NCBI RefSeq assembly: GCF_001429245.1
Contig: NZ_LMJE01000008.1
Span: forward strand, 372,001 to 436,000
Reading direction: 5' to 3'
Length of the DNA stretch: 64,000 nucleotides
From: Rhizobium sp. Root274
GTDB lineage: Bacteria; Pseudomonadota; Alphaproteobacteria; Rhizobiales; Rhizobiaceae
The notes beneath the pieces are model-generated. The model saw only the letters and a program-made list of their open reading frames with translations. It searched no databases and was not told the origin of the DNA. Of this stretch, positions 42,528 through 52,321 are shown in pieces (the first letter of the stretch is position 1; every line of letters begins with the position of its first letter). Made by a program: the position numbers and the translations under genes.

Positions 42528-44420
42528 ATGGCAGTGCGGGGCGACAATTCGAAGGCCAAGGCGGGCGGCGTGGTGGACATGGAGCCGATGCGCCGTGCCA
42601 TCACGGGCTGCGTGCGCTCGATTGCGGGCGATCCGCAGGTCGAGGTCGCCTTTGCCAATGAACGCCCCGGTCTCGCTGGCGAACGCATCCGCCTGCCGGA
42701 ACTGTCGAAGCGCCCGACCGCGCATGAACTCGCCGTCACCCGTGGCCTCGGCGATTCGATGGCGCTCCGGCTCGCCTGCCATGACCAGAAGGTGCATGCC
42801 ACCATGGCGCCGCAGGGTGCCGATGCTCGAGCGATCTTCGATGCGGTCGAACAGGCCCGCGTCGAGTCTCTCGGCTCGCTGCGCATGCCGGGTGTGGCCT
42901 CCAACATCCAGTCGATGAACACCGAGAAATATGCGAAAGCCAATTTCTCGACGATCAGCCGCCAGGAAGATGCGCCGCTTGGCGAAGCCGTTGCTATGCT
43001 GGTGCGCGAGAAATTGACTGGTCAGAAGGCGCCGGAGAGCGCCGGCAAGGTGCTCGATCTCTGGCGCCCCTTCATCGAGGACAAGGCCGGTGCCGATCTG
43101 GACAACCTCGCCTCCGTCATCGAAGACCAGCAGGCCTTTTCCCGCGTGATCCGTCACATGCTCTCGTCCATGGAAATGGCCGAGGACATGGGCGACGAGG
43201 AGGAGCAAGGGGAAGACGATCAGTCGACCGACGAGGAGCAGCCGCGCAGCGGCGAGCAGGAGCAGGAAAGCGCCGAGGAAGAAGCCGGCCAGGATTCCGC
43301 ACCTGCCGAAGACAGCGAAGCCTCGCAGGAGCAGCTTGAAGACGGCGAGATGGACGGCGCCGAAATCTCCGAAGAGGAGATGTCGGACGAAGGCGACGAC
43401 GACAGCGAAACGCCCGGCGAAATGCGTCGTCCGGCGACCCCCTTCGACGATTTCAACGAGAAGGTCGACTACAAGATCTTCACGCAGGATTTCGACGAGG
43501 AAATCACCGCCGAAGAGCTTTGCGACGAGGCCGAGCTCGACCGTCTGCGCGCCTTCCTCGACAAGCAACTCGCGCATCTGCAGGGCGCCGTCGGCCGGCT
43601 TGCGAACCGCCTGCAGCGCCGCCTGATGGCGCAGCAGAACCGCTCCTGGGATTTCGACCTGGAAGAGGGCTATCTCGACCCGGCACGGCTCACCCGTCTG
43701 ATCATCGACCCGATGCAGCCGCTCTCCTTCAAGAAGGAGAAGGATACCAAGTTCCGCGATACGGTCGTGACGCTGGTCATCGACAATTCCGGCTCGATGC
43801 GCGGCCGCCCGATCACGGTCGCCGCCTCCTGCGCCGATATTCTGGCACGCACGCTGGAGCGCTGCGGCGTCAAGGTCGAGATCCTGGGCTTCACCACCAA
43901 GGCCTGGAAGGGCGGCCAGAGCCGCGAATCCTGGCTGGCCGGTGGCAAGCCGCCGGCACCCGGTCGCCTCAACGACCTGCGCCATATCATCTACAAATCG
44001 GCGGACGCCCCCTGGCGCCGTTCCAGGCGCAATCTCGGCCTGATGATGCGCGAAGGCCTGCTCAAGGAAAACATCGACGGCGAGGCGCTGATGTGGGCGC
44101 ATAACCGCCTGATCGGGCGGCGCGAGCAGCGCAAGATCCTGATGATGATCTCGGATGGTGCGCCGGTCGACGATTCGACGCTGTCGGTCAATCCGGGCAA
44201 TTATCTCGAACGGCACCTGCGTGCGGTCATCGAGCAGATCGAGACGAAGTCGCCGGTCGAGCTTCTCGCCATCGGTATCGGCCACGACGTCACGCGCTAC
44301 TATCGCCGCGCCGTCACCATCGTCGACGCCGACGAACTGGCAGGCGCGATGACCGAGCAGCTCGCCTCGCTGTTCGAGGACAAGGCATCGGGTGGCAGCG
44401 GGCGGCGCCTGCGTGCCTGA
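42528..44420 (+). CDS. cobT: Aerobic cobaltochelatase subunit CobT
   Basis: A 630-residue partner of CobS. A central acidic, Glu/Asp-rich linker (about residues 220-300) joins the N-terminal region to a C-terminal von Willebrand A domain with the MIDAS motif DNSGSMRG (about residue 418). The CobS-CobT ring acts on CobN. Length and layout match rhizobial CobT. The coding strand's acidic linker explains a long open frame on the other strand. Confidence 0.96.
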   Translation: MAVRGDNSKAKAGGVVDMEPMRRAITGCVRSIAGDPQVEVAFANERPGLAGERIRLPELSKRPTAHELAVTRGLGDSMALRLACHDQKVHATMAPQGADARAIFDAVEQARVESLGSLRMPGVASNIQSMNTEKYAKANFSTISRQEDAPLGEAVAMLVREKLTGQKAPESAGKVLDLWRPFIEDKAGADLDNLASVIEDQQAFSRVIRHMLSSMEMAEDMGDEEEQGEDDQSTDEEQPRSGEQEQESAEEEAGQDSAPAEDSEASQEQLEDGEMDGAEISEEEMSDEGDDDSETPGEMRRPATPFDDFNEKVDYKIFTQDFDEEITAEELCDEAELDRLRAFLDKQLAHLQGAVGRLANRLQRRLMAQQNRSWDFDLEEGYLDPARLTRLIIDPMQPLSFKKEKDTKFRDTVVTLVIDNSGSMRGRPITVAASCADILARTLERCGVKVEILGFTTKAWKGGQSRESWLAGGKPPAPGRLNDLRHIIYKSADAPWRRSRRNLGLMMREGLLKENIDGEALMWAHNRLIGRREQRKILMMISDGAPVDDSTLSVNPGNYLERHLRAVIEQIETKSPVELLAIGIGHDVTRYYRRAVTIVDADELAGAMTEQLASLFEDKASGGSGRRLRA

Positions 44421-45459
44421 GCCGGGCCGCCTTCATCGTTTTACGCTTCGACTGGCAGCAAGCGCCTGTGTGATCCTGCTGGCAGCCTGCACCGCACCGG
44501 CGGAAATCTCTGCCGGTGATGTCCTCGCCATACCCGTCGACAGCACGGTTATCTCCAGTCTCGACGGCATGACGTCGGCGCTGGGTGGTGCGCCGCGTCT
44601 GGAGCAGGGGCTGACCTTCGTCGGCGGTCTCGAACTCTCTTCGCCCGAACCCCTGTTCGGAGCCTTCTCATCGATCCGCTTCCGCGACAGGGAACACTTT
44701 CTCGGCGTCTTCGATACCGGCTATTTCATCGAGGGGCGCATCACCCGCGATAGCGCTGGTCGCCTCTCCGGCGTCGCCGATGTCAGGCTTGCGCCCCTGC
44801 TCGACGAGGAGGGCCATGTCAGCCCGTCGAAATATCTGGTGGATGCCGAAAGCCTCGCACTCGATGGTGATCGCGCCTTTGTCGGCTTCGAGCAACGTCA
44901 CCGCGTCGTCGCCTATTCCCCGCTCTCCGATCTCGGCAAGGCCCGTGCCTCGGCGCCCCTGCCGCTTCCCTTCGACGTCAGCAACCTGCGCAGCAATGGC
45001 GGCATCGAAGCGCTGGTGCTCTCGCCGCCCGCAAGCCCGTTTGCCGGCGCGATTCTCGCGCTCTCGGAGAAGAGCGTCGACGAGAATGGCAACAATTATG
45101 CCGGCATCCTCTCCGGTCCCCTTCAGGGCGAATTCCGGGTCAAGCCGCATGATGGCTTCGAGATCACCGACGGTGCCTTCCTGCCGAATGGCGACCTGCT
45201 GCTGCTGGAGCGCCGCTTTTCCATCGCCACTGGCGTCGGCATGCGCTTGCGGCGGATCGAAGGCGACACCATCCGCCCCGGCGCCGTGGTCGATGGAAAG
45301 GTCATCTTCGAGGCGGATAACCGCTCGCAGATCGACAATATGGAAGGCATGGACGCCGTTGTCGCCGAGGACGGCTCGGTGCATCTGATCGTCGTGTCGG
45401 ATGACAATCATTCGATCCTGCAGCGCACGCTGATGCTCGAATTCCGGTTGGTGCAGTAA
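44392..45459 (+). CDS. Lipoprotein with esterase-like/phytase-like beta-propeller
   Basis: A 355-residue exported protein. The N-terminus has a lipoprotein-type signal ([13 protein letters not shown]), followed by a phytase-like esterase domain rich in beta strands: [51 protein letters not shown] and NMEGMDAV. This domain is found in periplasmic phosphoesterase-like proteins; substrate unknown. Start codon is GTG, either 44392 (AAGG upstream) or 44413; both overlap the end of cobT. Confidence 0.85.
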   Translation: MAAGGACVPEPGRLHRFTLRLAASACVILLAACTAPAEISAGDVLAIPVDSTVISSLDGMTSALGGAPRLEQGLTFVGGLELSSPEPLFGAFSSIRFRDREHFLGVFDTGYFIEGRITRDSAGRLSGVADVRLAPLLDEEGHVSPSKYLVDAESLALDGDRAFVGFEQRHRVVAYSPLSDLGKARASAPLPLPFDVSNLRSNGGIEALVLSPPASPFAGAILALSEKSVDENGNNYAGILSGPLQGEFRVKPHDGFEITDGAFLPNGDLLLLERRFSIATGVGMRLRRIEGDTIRPGAVVDGKVIFEADNRSQIDNMEGMDAVVAEDGSVHLIVVSDDNHSILQRTLMLEFRLVQ

Positions 45460-45487
45460 AACTGTCGCGCCAAATGCAGCCAAAGAA

Positions 45488-45520
45488 AAAGGCCAGGGCC
45501 ATATCCCGGCACTGGCCTTT
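45488..45520. terminator. Bidirectional terminator
   Basis: A 9-bp stem AAAGGCCAG/CTGGCCTTT with a 15-base loop and T/A tracts on both sides, between the convergent lipoprotein and transporter genes. Confidence 0.75.
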
Positions 45521-45543
45521 CTTCATGTCGATATGCCGTGTGC

Positions 45544-46182
45544 TTATGCCGCGCGCTCGACCTGCGGCATCGGCCGCAGCACGCTCATCAGAGCGCCATA
45601 GGGCAAGAGCATGACCACACCGATCAGCATCTTCACGCTGAAGTCAGCCATCGCCCAGGAGATCCAGCGCGGTGCTTCCGCGGTCATCACGCCGAGGATC
45701 GGGGCAGCTGCAATGGCGAAATCGTCATTCGGCCCAATGAAGCCAAAGACCGGGGCGAAGGAGAGCGAGAAGAAGATCACCGTGTCGAGAACCGAGCCGA
45801 TCACCGAACCCATCAGCGGCGCCTTCCACCAGGACTGACGGCGCAGCCGGTTGAAGACGGAGATGTCGAGCAACTGGCCGACCAGAAAGGCCGAGCCGGA
45901 GGCGACAGCGATGCGCGGGGTTGCCAGCAGAACGGAGAGGATGACGCCAGCGATAAAGCCGACAAAGACCACCTTGCGGGCCGCCGTCGGGCCAAACTGA
46001 CGGTTGGTGAGATCCGTGACGAGGAAGGCGACCGGATAGGTGAAGGCGCCGAAGGTCAGGAGATCGGCGAGATTGATGCCGGCGAGCGTTCCCTCGAGCG
46101 GAAACTGCACGAGGAAGTTCGAGGCGACGACGACGGCCGTCATGAGCAGGCTGTAGGCAAGGAAATAGCGTGCGTTCAGCAT
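45544..46182 (-). CDS. VUT family queuosine precursor transporter (YhhQ-like)
   Basis: A 212-residue membrane protein with about six helices. Opening ARYFLAYSLLMTAVVVASNFLV and the motifs NLADLLTFGAFTYPVAFLVTD-like segment and GSAFLVGQLLDISVFNRLR are those of the YhhQ/VUT family, which imports preQ0 or preQ1 for queuosine. AGGA lies just before the ATG, partly inside a small hairpin. No recognisable preQ1 riboswitch was found upstream. Confidence 0.92.
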   Translation of the reverse strand: MLNARYFLAYSLLMTAVVVASNFLVQFPLEGTLAGINLADLLTFGAFTYPVAFLVTDLTNRQFGPTAARKVVFVGFIAGVILSVLLATPRIAVASGSAFLVGQLLDISVFNRLRRQSWWKAPLMGSVIGSVLDTVIFFSLSFAPVFGFIGPNDDFAIAAAPILGVMTAEAPRWISWAMADFSVKMLIGVVMLLPYGALMSVLRPMPQVERAA

Positions 46183-46281
46183 TTTTTATCCTGGGTGATG
46201 CCACCAGTTGGAGGGACAATACTGTTTGATCGGGAGGCATCTTAGCGGCCACTCGTGCCGCGCGTCATGCTCCCAAACGAA

Positions 46282-46311
46282 AAGGCTTGCCCGGATGCCC
46301 GGCCAAGCCTT
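46282..46311 (-). terminator. Terminator after rpmB
   Basis: Stem AAGGCTTG/CAAGCCTT with an inner CCGG pair; on the minus strand it is followed by TTTTCGTTT. Confidence 0.8.
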
Positions 46312-46337
46312 GCTCGTTCATTGCCGATAAGCTGCTA

Positions 46338-46628
46338 TTACGCGGCTTCGGCGGTCTTCTTGGCAATCTGGCGGCGCAGCAGACGGGCGCGCATGCTCAG
46401 TTCGTTTTCAGAAGCCTTGAGAAGGAAGGCGTCGAGGCCACCGCGATGCTCGACCGTGCGCAGGGCAGCAGCCGAAACGCGCAGACGGAAACGCTGGTTG
46501 AGCGCGTCCGAGATCAGCGTGACGTCGCACAGGTTCGGCAGGAACCGGCGCTTGGTCTTGTTGTTCGCGTGGCTTACATTGTTGCCCGACTGGACGCCCT
46601 TGCCGGTCAATTCGCAACTGCGGGACAT
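46338..46628 (-). CDS. rpmB: 50S ribosomal protein L28
   Basis: A 96-residue ribosomal protein. It starts [20 protein letters not shown], with [10 protein letters not shown] following, both conserved in L28. It binds 23S rRNA in the large subunit. A near-consensus sigma-70 promoter lies 91 bp upstream and a terminator follows, so it is monocistronic. Confidence 0.97.
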   Translation of the reverse strand: MSRSCELTGKGVQSGNNVSHANNKTKRRFLPNLCDVTLISDALNQRFRLRVSAAALRTVEHRGGLDAFLLKASENELSMRARLLRRQIAKKTAEAA

Positions 46629-46718
46629 GGTACACCTATTGTTTTTCTAGGCCATCGCATCGCTACCGGGCAAATGCCGGTGAGGCAATCCAACAGCGTC
46701 TGATTGGAAAGTTGCGGT

Positions 46719-46747
46719 TCTATAGTCAGTGAGAACCGGCCCGTCAA
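46719..46747 (-). promoter_or_regulatory. Sigma-70-type promoter of rpmB
   Basis: On the minus strand TTGACG (46747-46742), a 17-base spacer and TATAGA (46724-46719), close to the -35/-10 consensus and correctly spaced, upstream of rpmB. Confidence 0.75.
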
Positions 46748-46858
46748 GCCAAACCTTGGATTTTCCGGACTGTCGCGCCGTCTTACGTTATTTTGTTGCC
46801 ACAGTCCAACGGCAAGGATGTCCTTGTCCAATGCCCGAGCTTCGGCATTCCCCCCGAC

Positions 46859-47656
46859 ATGGAGATGGTGTCCTTGCGTCGATCCGGCCTCGTTGTCACA
46901 GCTGCCCTCGCCTTCGTCTCGCTCTTGCCTTTTGCACTTAAAGGAGAGGCGGCCGATTATCATTACGATACCGCCTACAGCGTGTCGCTCGGCATTCTGC
47001 CCATCGCGCGGCTGACATTCCGCACGGAGGTGAAGGACGATCGCTACGAGATTTCCGGCCGCTTCCGGTCCTCGGGCCTCGTCGATGTGGTGCGCGAGAT
47101 CTCGGCCGACAGCAGTGTCTCGGGTCTCTTTGCGGGCAACCGATTCCAGCCGGAGCGGTATCGCCTCGACTACAGGAGTGGCAGCAAGAAAAGCCGCTAC
47201 ACCATCACCTATGCCGATGGCGCCGCCGTCGAGACCAAGGTGGAGCCGCCGCCGAAAGCGCGGCCAATATCCTGGGTGCCTGTTACCGATGCCAATCTGA
47301 AATCGGTGCTCGACCCGATCGGCGCGCTCCTGATCCCCGGCGATGCCGATGTCTGCTCGCGCACGCTGCCGATCTATGACGGTGAAAGCCGCATGGATCT
47401 CGTGCTCTCGCCCGGTGGCACCGCGCCCTTCAAGGCCGGCAAGGCAAGCGGCGATGCGGTCGTCTGCTCCGTCCGCTATGTGCCCATCGCCGGCTACAAG
47501 AAAGGCCGTAAGGATATCGAGTATCTGAAGTCGGTCGAGGGCATGGAGATCTGGTTTGCCAAGACGGCGACGTTGAAGCTATATGCTCCTGTTTATGCCA
47601 AGATCCCGACCCGGTACGGAACGGTGCATGTCTCGGCCGAAGCGTTCGACGGATAA
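46859..47656 (+). CDS. DUF3108 domain protein, exported
   Basis: A 265-residue protein with a signal peptide (about residues 8-32, LVVTAALAFVSLLPFALKGEA) followed by a DUF3108 domain (DYHYDTAYSVSLGILPIARL, then VEGMEIWFAKTATLKLYAP near the end). The predicted fold is a beta-rich periplasmic protein; role unknown, although similar proteins are tied to outer-membrane or lipid handling. Two in-frame ATGs (46859 and 46865) are possible; neither has a clear ribosome site. Confidence 0.82.
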   Translation: MEMVSLRRSGLVVTAALAFVSLLPFALKGEAADYHYDTAYSVSLGILPIARLTFRTEVKDDRYEISGRFRSSGLVDVVREISADSSVSGLFAGNRFQPERYRLDYRSGSKKSRYTITYADGAAVETKVEPPPKARPISWVPVTDANLKSVLDPIGALLIPGDADVCSRTLPIYDGESRMDLVLSPGGTAPFKAGKASGDAVVCSVRYVPIAGYKKGRKDIEYLKSVEGMEIWFAKTATLKLYAPVYAKIPTRYGTVHVSAEAFDG

Positions 47657-47683
47657 GAGGGGGGCAGACCCCGCATATAGGGT

Positions 47684-48568
47684 ATGTGCATGAAGGCCAG
47701 GGCGACGCTGATCGGTTTCACCGCCATCCTGATGTGGTCCATCCTCGCCTTGATGACAGCCGCTTCCGGAAAGATGCCGCCGTTCCAGCTCTCGGCCATC
47801 ACCTTCGCGATCGGCAGCCTGCCCGGTATCCTTCTGTTCATCGTCAGGCCCGAACGCCTCAAGACCTTACGCCAGCCGCCTAAGGTCTGGCTTGCCGGTG
47901 TTGGCGGGCTGTTCGGCTATCACTTTCTCTATTTCACGGCCCTGCGGAATGCGCCGCCGGTCGAGGCGGGCCTGATCGCCTATCTCTGGCCGCTGCTCAT
48001 CGTTGTCGGATCTGCCCTGCTGCCGGGTGAAAGGCTCGACTGGCATCATATCGTCGGTGCCATCGCCGGGCTCGCCGGGACGGTGTTGATCGTTTCCAAG
48101 GACGGCCTCGCCTTCGATCCGACCTATAGCCTGGGATACGCGGCCGCTTTCCTCTGCGCCTTCACCTGGGCTGCCTATTCGCTTGTCAGTCGCAAGTTCG
48201 AGGCCGTGTCGACCGATGTCGTCAGCGGCTTTTGTCTCGCCACCTCCATCCTGTCGCTCGCCTGCCACCTGGCGCTTGAGACGACCGTCTGGCCGGAAGG
48301 TCCATCGCAATGGGTCGCCGTTATCGGCCTGGGCCTGCTGCCGGTCGGGCTTGCCTTCTACACCTGGGACTATGGGGTGAAGAACGGCGACATCCAAATT
48401 CTCGGTGCCTCCAGCTATGCGGCGCCTCTGCTCTCGACCCTCAACCTGATCATTTTTGGGTTCGGCGAGTTTACGACCACTATTGGCCTCGCATGCGTGC
48501 TGATCACCGGTGGCGCCGTGCTCGCGGCCAAGGATATGGTCTTCCGCAAGAAGGACGCCAACAGCTAG
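47684..48568 (+). CDS. DMT superfamily transporter (EamA, YddG-like)
   Basis: A 294-residue protein with ten hydrophobic helices in two EamA repeats. Motifs include LMWSILALMTAASGKMPPFQ and FTALRNAPPVEAGLIAYLWPLL, close to YddG aromatic amino acid exporters. A metabolite or amino acid exporter is likely. The next gene starts 12 bp later on the same strand. Confidence 0.9.
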   Translation: MCMKARATLIGFTAILMWSILALMTAASGKMPPFQLSAITFAIGSLPGILLFIVRPERLKTLRQPPKVWLAGVGGLFGYHFLYFTALRNAPPVEAGLIAYLWPLLIVVGSALLPGERLDWHHIVGAIAGLAGTVLIVSKDGLAFDPTYSLGYAAAFLCAFTWAAYSLVSRKFEAVSTDVVSGFCLATSILSLACHLALETTVWPEGPSQWVAVIGLGLLPVGLAFYTWDYGVKNGDIQILGASSYAAPLLSTLNLIIFGFGEFTTTIGLACVLITGGAVLAAKDMVFRKKDANS

Positions 48569-48580
48569 ACGGGAGACGCC

Positions 48581-49222
48581 ATGGGTGGTGCGACCGGCAT
48601 TCTTGCGCTTTCGGTCGCACTCGGCACCAGCTATCTCTGGATCCTGCCGCGCGAGAAGACGGTCGTGCGCGCAATCTGGAAAACACTGCCCGTCCTGCTT
48701 CTCTCGGTTTACGCGCTCGCGGTCGATGCTCCCGTGCTGCTCGCAGTTGCTCTTTTTCTCGGGGCGCTTGGCGATCTTTCACTCGCCTTTGATGGCGATC
48801 CCGCCTTCATCCGGGGCGTCGCCGCGTTTCTGCTGTCGCATGTCGCCTATGTCGGACTGCTCGCCGGTTTTACCCAGCCGGCCCTTGCCCTCTCCGAACC
48901 CTGGCGCATCCCGGCGGCCCTGGTCGTGGCCGGTTTCACCTGTGGTGTGCTGGCACGGATCTGGCGACCCGCCGGCCGCATGGCCATGCCGATCGGAGCT
49001 TATGTGCTCATCTTCATGGTGCTGGTGTGGCTCACTCTGGGGCTCCCCGATCCACTGGCCTTTGTCGGGGCCACCCTCTTTATCTTCTCGGACGTGATCC
49101 TCACCATCCGCAAATACTGGACGGGTCCGGATCATCCGATCGATCGGCTGGCGTCCTATGTGGTGTGGATCAGCTATTTCGCCGCCCAGGTGATCCTTAC
49201 GGTCACCCTTTCCCGGCTCTGA
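48581..49222 (+). CDS. Lysoplasmalogenase-type membrane protein (YhhN/TMEM86)
   Basis: A 213-residue protein with about eight hydrophobic helices. The pattern ALFLGALGDLSLA and FLLSHVAYVGLL matches the YhhN family, whose eukaryotic members cleave lysoplasmalogen. The catalytic aspartates in LGDLSLAF and FSDVILTIRKYW are present. It follows the EamA gene closely and is convergent with the cupin gene (six bases apart). Confidence 0.88.
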   Translation: MGGATGILALSVALGTSYLWILPREKTVVRAIWKTLPVLLLSVYALAVDAPVLLAVALFLGALGDLSLAFDGDPAFIRGVAAFLLSHVAYVGLLAGFTQPALALSEPWRIPAALVVAGFTCGVLARIWRPAGRMAMPIGAYVLIFMVLVWLTLGLPDPLAFVGATLFIFSDVILTIRKYWTGPDHPIDRLASYVVWISYFAAQVILTVTLSRL

Positions 49223-49228
49223 CGGCGA

Positions 49229-49651
49229 TCAGCGACCGGGCGCCCAGCCGGGCGGGGCCATCTCGAAGACCGAAAAGTCGAAACCGGGCGCCACCGTACA
49301 GCCGACCAGCGTATAGTCGCCAAGGCTTTCCGCCGACTGCCATTCGTCCGCCTCGATAATCGCCTGCGGACGCTCGCCGGCGAGGAGGCCCGGACCGAGT
49401 ATCACGGTCTCCTGCGTCACGCCGTCCTTCGAGCGATGGAGCGCCAGCGGCGCGCCGGCATAATAGTGCCAGGCTTCCGACGCGTCCTTGACCTTGTGCC
49501 AATGCGAGCGCTCGCCGGCCTCCAGCAGGTAGTAGATCGCTGTCGAATGGCCGCGTTGCCCGCCATTGGCATCGCGGAATGTCTCGACATACCATCCACC
49601 CTCGGGATGGCGCTGCATGCCGAGGGCTTCGATGATATCGGCTGCCTGCAT
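49229..49651 (-). CDS. Cupin domain protein (DUF985)
   Basis: A 140-residue cupin. The sequence begins ADIIEALGMQRHPEGGWYVE and has TAIYYLLEAGERSHWHKV and GCTVAPGFDFSVFEMA, the DUF985 pattern. Enzyme activity is unproven in the family. Its start overlaps the gloB stop by ATGA, so it is translated with gloB. Confidence 0.9.
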   Translation of the reverse strand: MQAADIIEALGMQRHPEGGWYVETFRDANGGQRGHSTAIYYLLEAGERSHWHKVKDASEAWHYYAGAPLALHRSKDGVTQETVILGPGLLAGERPQAIIEADEWQSAESLGDYTLVGCTVAPGFDFSVFEMAPPGWAPGR

Positions 49652-50421
49652 CAGAAATTGTCCTTGCGCTTGCGGATCTCGGCAAAGACTTCGTCATTGG
49701 CCGCCGTTTCCATGCCGAGCGTCTTGCGGATGTCGGGATCTGCGGCGCGCAGGAAGGGATTGGTCTCTTTTTCCAATCCGATCGTCGTCGGAATGGTGAA
49801 GTCGCCGCGCATTCGCTGGGCCTCGATCACCTCCGCCCGGGTCTTCAGCCGCGTGTTATCGGGGTCGACGGTCAGTGCGAAGCGGGCGTTCGAGAGGGTA
49901 TATTCGTGGCCAAAATAAACGATCGTCTCGTCGGGAAGCTCGGCGAGTTTCTGCAGCGAATGCCACATGTCCATGGCCGAACGCTCGAACAGTCGGCCGC
50001 AGCCCAGCGCGAAGAGCGTATCGGCGGCAAAGAGCAGCATGTCTTCGGGCAGGTAATAGCAGATATGCCCGGCGGTATGGCCCGGCGTCTCGATCACGCG
50101 CACGGGATGGGTGCCGAACATGAACTCGTCACCATCATCGACGGTACGGTCAATGCCGGGTATGGCAACCGCTTCGTTGCGCGGGCCGATGATCTCGCAG
50201 CCATAGGCTTCTTTCAGCGCAAGGTTCGCTTCGACATGGTCGCCGTGATGGTGGGTCGTGAAGATATGGGTGATCTTCCAGCCCCGTCTTTCCGCCGCGG
50301 CCTGGATCGGCGCCAGTTCCGGTGCGTCGATGCAGGCCGTGAGCCCGGATTCCGGGCAATGCAGGAGAACGCCAAAATTGTCGCTTCGGCACAGAAAGAC
50401 CTCGATCTGTAGTGATTTCAT
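49651..50421 (-). CDS. gloB: Hydroxyacylglutathione hydrolase (glyoxalase II)
   Basis: A 256-residue metallo-beta-lactamase-fold enzyme. The metal motif [11 protein letters not shown] and the downstream [11 protein letters not shown] and [13 protein letters not shown] are those of GloB. It hydrolyses S-lactoylglutathione, the second glyoxalase step. The ATG at 50421 gives the usual N-terminus ([14 protein letters not shown]). A DUF985 cupin is translationally coupled downstream. Confidence 0.95.
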   Translation of the reverse strand: MKSLQIEVFLCRSDNFGVLLHCPESGLTACIDAPELAPIQAAAERRGWKITHIFTTHHHGDHVEANLALKEAYGCEIIGPRNEAVAIPGIDRTVDDGDEFMFGTHPVRVIETPGHTAGHICYYLPEDMLLFAADTLFALGCGRLFERSAMDMWHSLQKLAELPDETIVYFGHEYTLSNARFALTVDPDNTRLKTRAEVIEAQRMRGDFTIPTTIGLEKETNPFLRAADPDIRKTLGMETAANDEVFAEIRKRKDNF

Positions 50422-50509
50422 TGTTGTACCGTTTCTTGTCCCGCCTCTTTGGCGCAAATGTACCTTGTTGCGCCTTGAGTTCCAATCGTCGGCTGTTAAC
50501 AATACCGCT

Positions 50510-51262
50510 ATGCATGCGGATATCGTCGAACTACGCCAGTTTTATTACACCATGCTCGGGCGTGTGGCGGAGCAATCGATTGCAATGGCACTGTCCTCCG
50601 TCTGGGCGCGGTTGCCGCAGGAGCGTCTGGTCGGCCTCGGCTATTGCATTCCCTTCCTCGAGCGCTTCCGTGGCGATACCGAACGCACCATGGCCTTCAT
50701 GCCGGCAGGGCAGGGCGCCGTGAACTGGCCGGTCGGCGAGCCCTCGGCCACAACGCTCGTCTTTGAAGAAGAGCTTCCGCTGCCGGATAGTTCCGTCGAT
50801 CGGGTGCTGATGGTGCATTCGCTGGAATTCGCCGAGAACCCGCGCGAGACGCTGAAGGAAATCTGGCGCGTGTTGGCGCCCGGAGGACGCCTCGTCATCG
50901 TCGTGCCGAACAGGCGTGGAGTCTGGGCTCGCATGGAGCACACGCCCTTTGGCTCGGGTCGGCCTTATTCGCGCGGCCAGCTCACGGCGCTCTTGCGCGA
51001 GACGAATTTCACGCCGGGTGCATCGGCCGAAGCGCTGTTCTTTCCGCCGTCCAAGATCCGCGCGATCCTTCGCCTGCGGCGTGGCTTCGAGCGCGTCGGT
51101 CGGATCCTGTGGCCCGCCTTTTCCGGCGTCATCGTCGTCGAGGCGCAGAAGCGGCTCTATCAGGGGCTGCCGGTTGCCTCGCGCGCCTCGCGTCGTGTCT
51201 TTGCACCGGTTCTCGCTCCACAGGGCATCCCGACGGCGCGGAGCCGCCCCGACCCGTCCTAA
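50510..51262 (+). CDS. Class I SAM-dependent methyltransferase
   Basis: A 250-residue protein. The methyltransferase core includes [20 protein letters not shown] and [19 protein letters not shown]. Substrate not evident; the N-terminus ([19 protein letters not shown]) occurs in a rhizobial family beside gloB. The glycine-rich SAM motif I is weakly conserved. The ATG at 50510 is the start for the known N-terminus, and it diverges from gloB with 88 bp between them. Confidence 0.85.
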   Translation: MHADIVELRQFYYTMLGRVAEQSIAMALSSVWARLPQERLVGLGYCIPFLERFRGDTERTMAFMPAGQGAVNWPVGEPSATTLVFEEELPLPDSSVDRVLMVHSLEFAENPRETLKEIWRVLAPGGRLVIVVPNRRGVWARMEHTPFGSGRPYSRGQLTALLRETNFTPGASAEALFFPPSKIRAILRLRRGFERVGRILWPAFSGVIVVEAQKRLYQGLPVASRASRRVFAPVLAPQGIPTARSRPDPS

Positions 51263-51392
51263 TCGGCCCAACCGGAGCTCGACCGAACGGTCCGATCGCC
51301 TCGACAAACGGCCGTTTCCGTTTTATTGCCAGCCCAGTGAAGGGCGCAGGCTTCCTCTGTGTCCTCAACCGCGCATTCATGGAACTCCGCTG

Positions 51393-52316
51393 ATGTCTGA
51401 AATCCTGTTCGATCGCATCGCTCTGATCGGTATCGGCCTGATCGGCTCCTCGATTGCCCGCGACATCAAGAAATATGGGTTGGCGCGCGATGTCGTCATT
51501 TCGACCCGCAGTGCCGAGACGCTGAAGCGGGCGGAAGAACTCGAACTCGGAACGGCCTATACGACATCCGCGGCGGAGGCGGTGAAGGACGCCGATCTCG
51601 TCATCGTGTCGGTCCCGGTCGGCGCCTCGGAAGCGGTCGCTGAGCAGATCGCGCCGCATCTGAAAGCGGGCGCTATTGTTACCGATGTCGGCTCGACCAA
51701 GGCCTCGGTCATCGCCCAGATGGCGCCGCACATGCCGGAAAATGTCCATTTCATTCCCGGCCATCCGCTCGCCGGCACCGAAAAGTCCGGCCCCGATGCC
51801 GGCTTCTCCGGCCTATTCAAGGGACGCTGGTGCATCTTCACGCCTCTGCCGGGAACGGATCAAACAGCCCTCGAGCGCCTCAGCACCTTCTGGAAGGCGC
51901 TGGGCTCGATGATCGACGAAATGGACCCCCAGCATCATGACAAGGTTCTGGCCATCGTTTCGCATCTACCGCACATCATTGCCTACAACATCGTCGGCAC
52001 GGCGGATGATCTGGAAGCAGTGACGGAATCCGAAGTCATCAAATATTCGGCTTCGGGCTTCCGCGACTTCACCCGTCTTGCCGCCTCGGATCCGACCATG
52101 TGGCGCGATGTCTGCCTGCACAACAAGGATGCGATCCTCGAAATGCTGGCGCGCTTTTCTGAAGACCTTGCCTATCTGCAGCGGGCGATCCGCTGGGGCG
52201 AGGGCGACAAGCTCTTCGAACTTTTCTCGCGCACGCGCACCATTCGTCGTTCGATCGTCCAGGCGGGCCAGGACGTCGATTCGCCGGACTTCGGTCGCCA
52301 CGCGCTCGACAAGTAA
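51393..52316 (+). CDS. tyrC: Prephenate/arogenate dehydrogenase
   Basis: A 307-residue NAD(P)-dependent dehydrogenase of tyrosine synthesis. The Rossmann motif is GIGLIGSSIARDI, followed by DVGSTKASV, FIPGHPLAGTEKSGP and SHLPHIIAYNIV, all typical of TyrA/TyrC. It converts prephenate or arogenate to the tyrosine precursor. It is convergent with the DUF2125 gene (five bases). Confidence 0.94.
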   Translation: MSEILFDRIALIGIGLIGSSIARDIKKYGLARDVVISTRSAETLKRAEELELGTAYTTSAAEAVKDADLVIVSVPVGASEAVAEQIAPHLKAGAIVTDVGSTKASVIAQMAPHMPENVHFIPGHPLAGTEKSGPDAGFSGLFKGRWCIFTPLPGTDQTALERLSTFWKALGSMIDEMDPQHHDKVLAIVSHLPHIIAYNIVGTADDLEAVTESEVIKYSASGFRDFTRLAASDPTMWRDVCLHNKDAILEMLARFSEDLAYLQRAIRWGEGDKLFELFSRTRTIRRSIVQAGQDVDSPDFGRHALDK

Positions 52317-52321
52317 GCCGT

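Noticed and set aside
41439-44285. 948-codon open frame on the minus strand across cobS and cobT
   Set aside because: A shadow of two clearly recognisable genes; its composition is Asp/Arg/His/Gly rich and it has no motif or ribosome site.
46183-46260. Possible preQ1 riboswitch ahead of the YhhQ-like transporter
   Set aside because: There is a short hairpin (CTGGTG/CACCCAG) overlapping the ribosome site, but the loop and the A-rich tail with CUA needed for a preQ1-I fold are not there.
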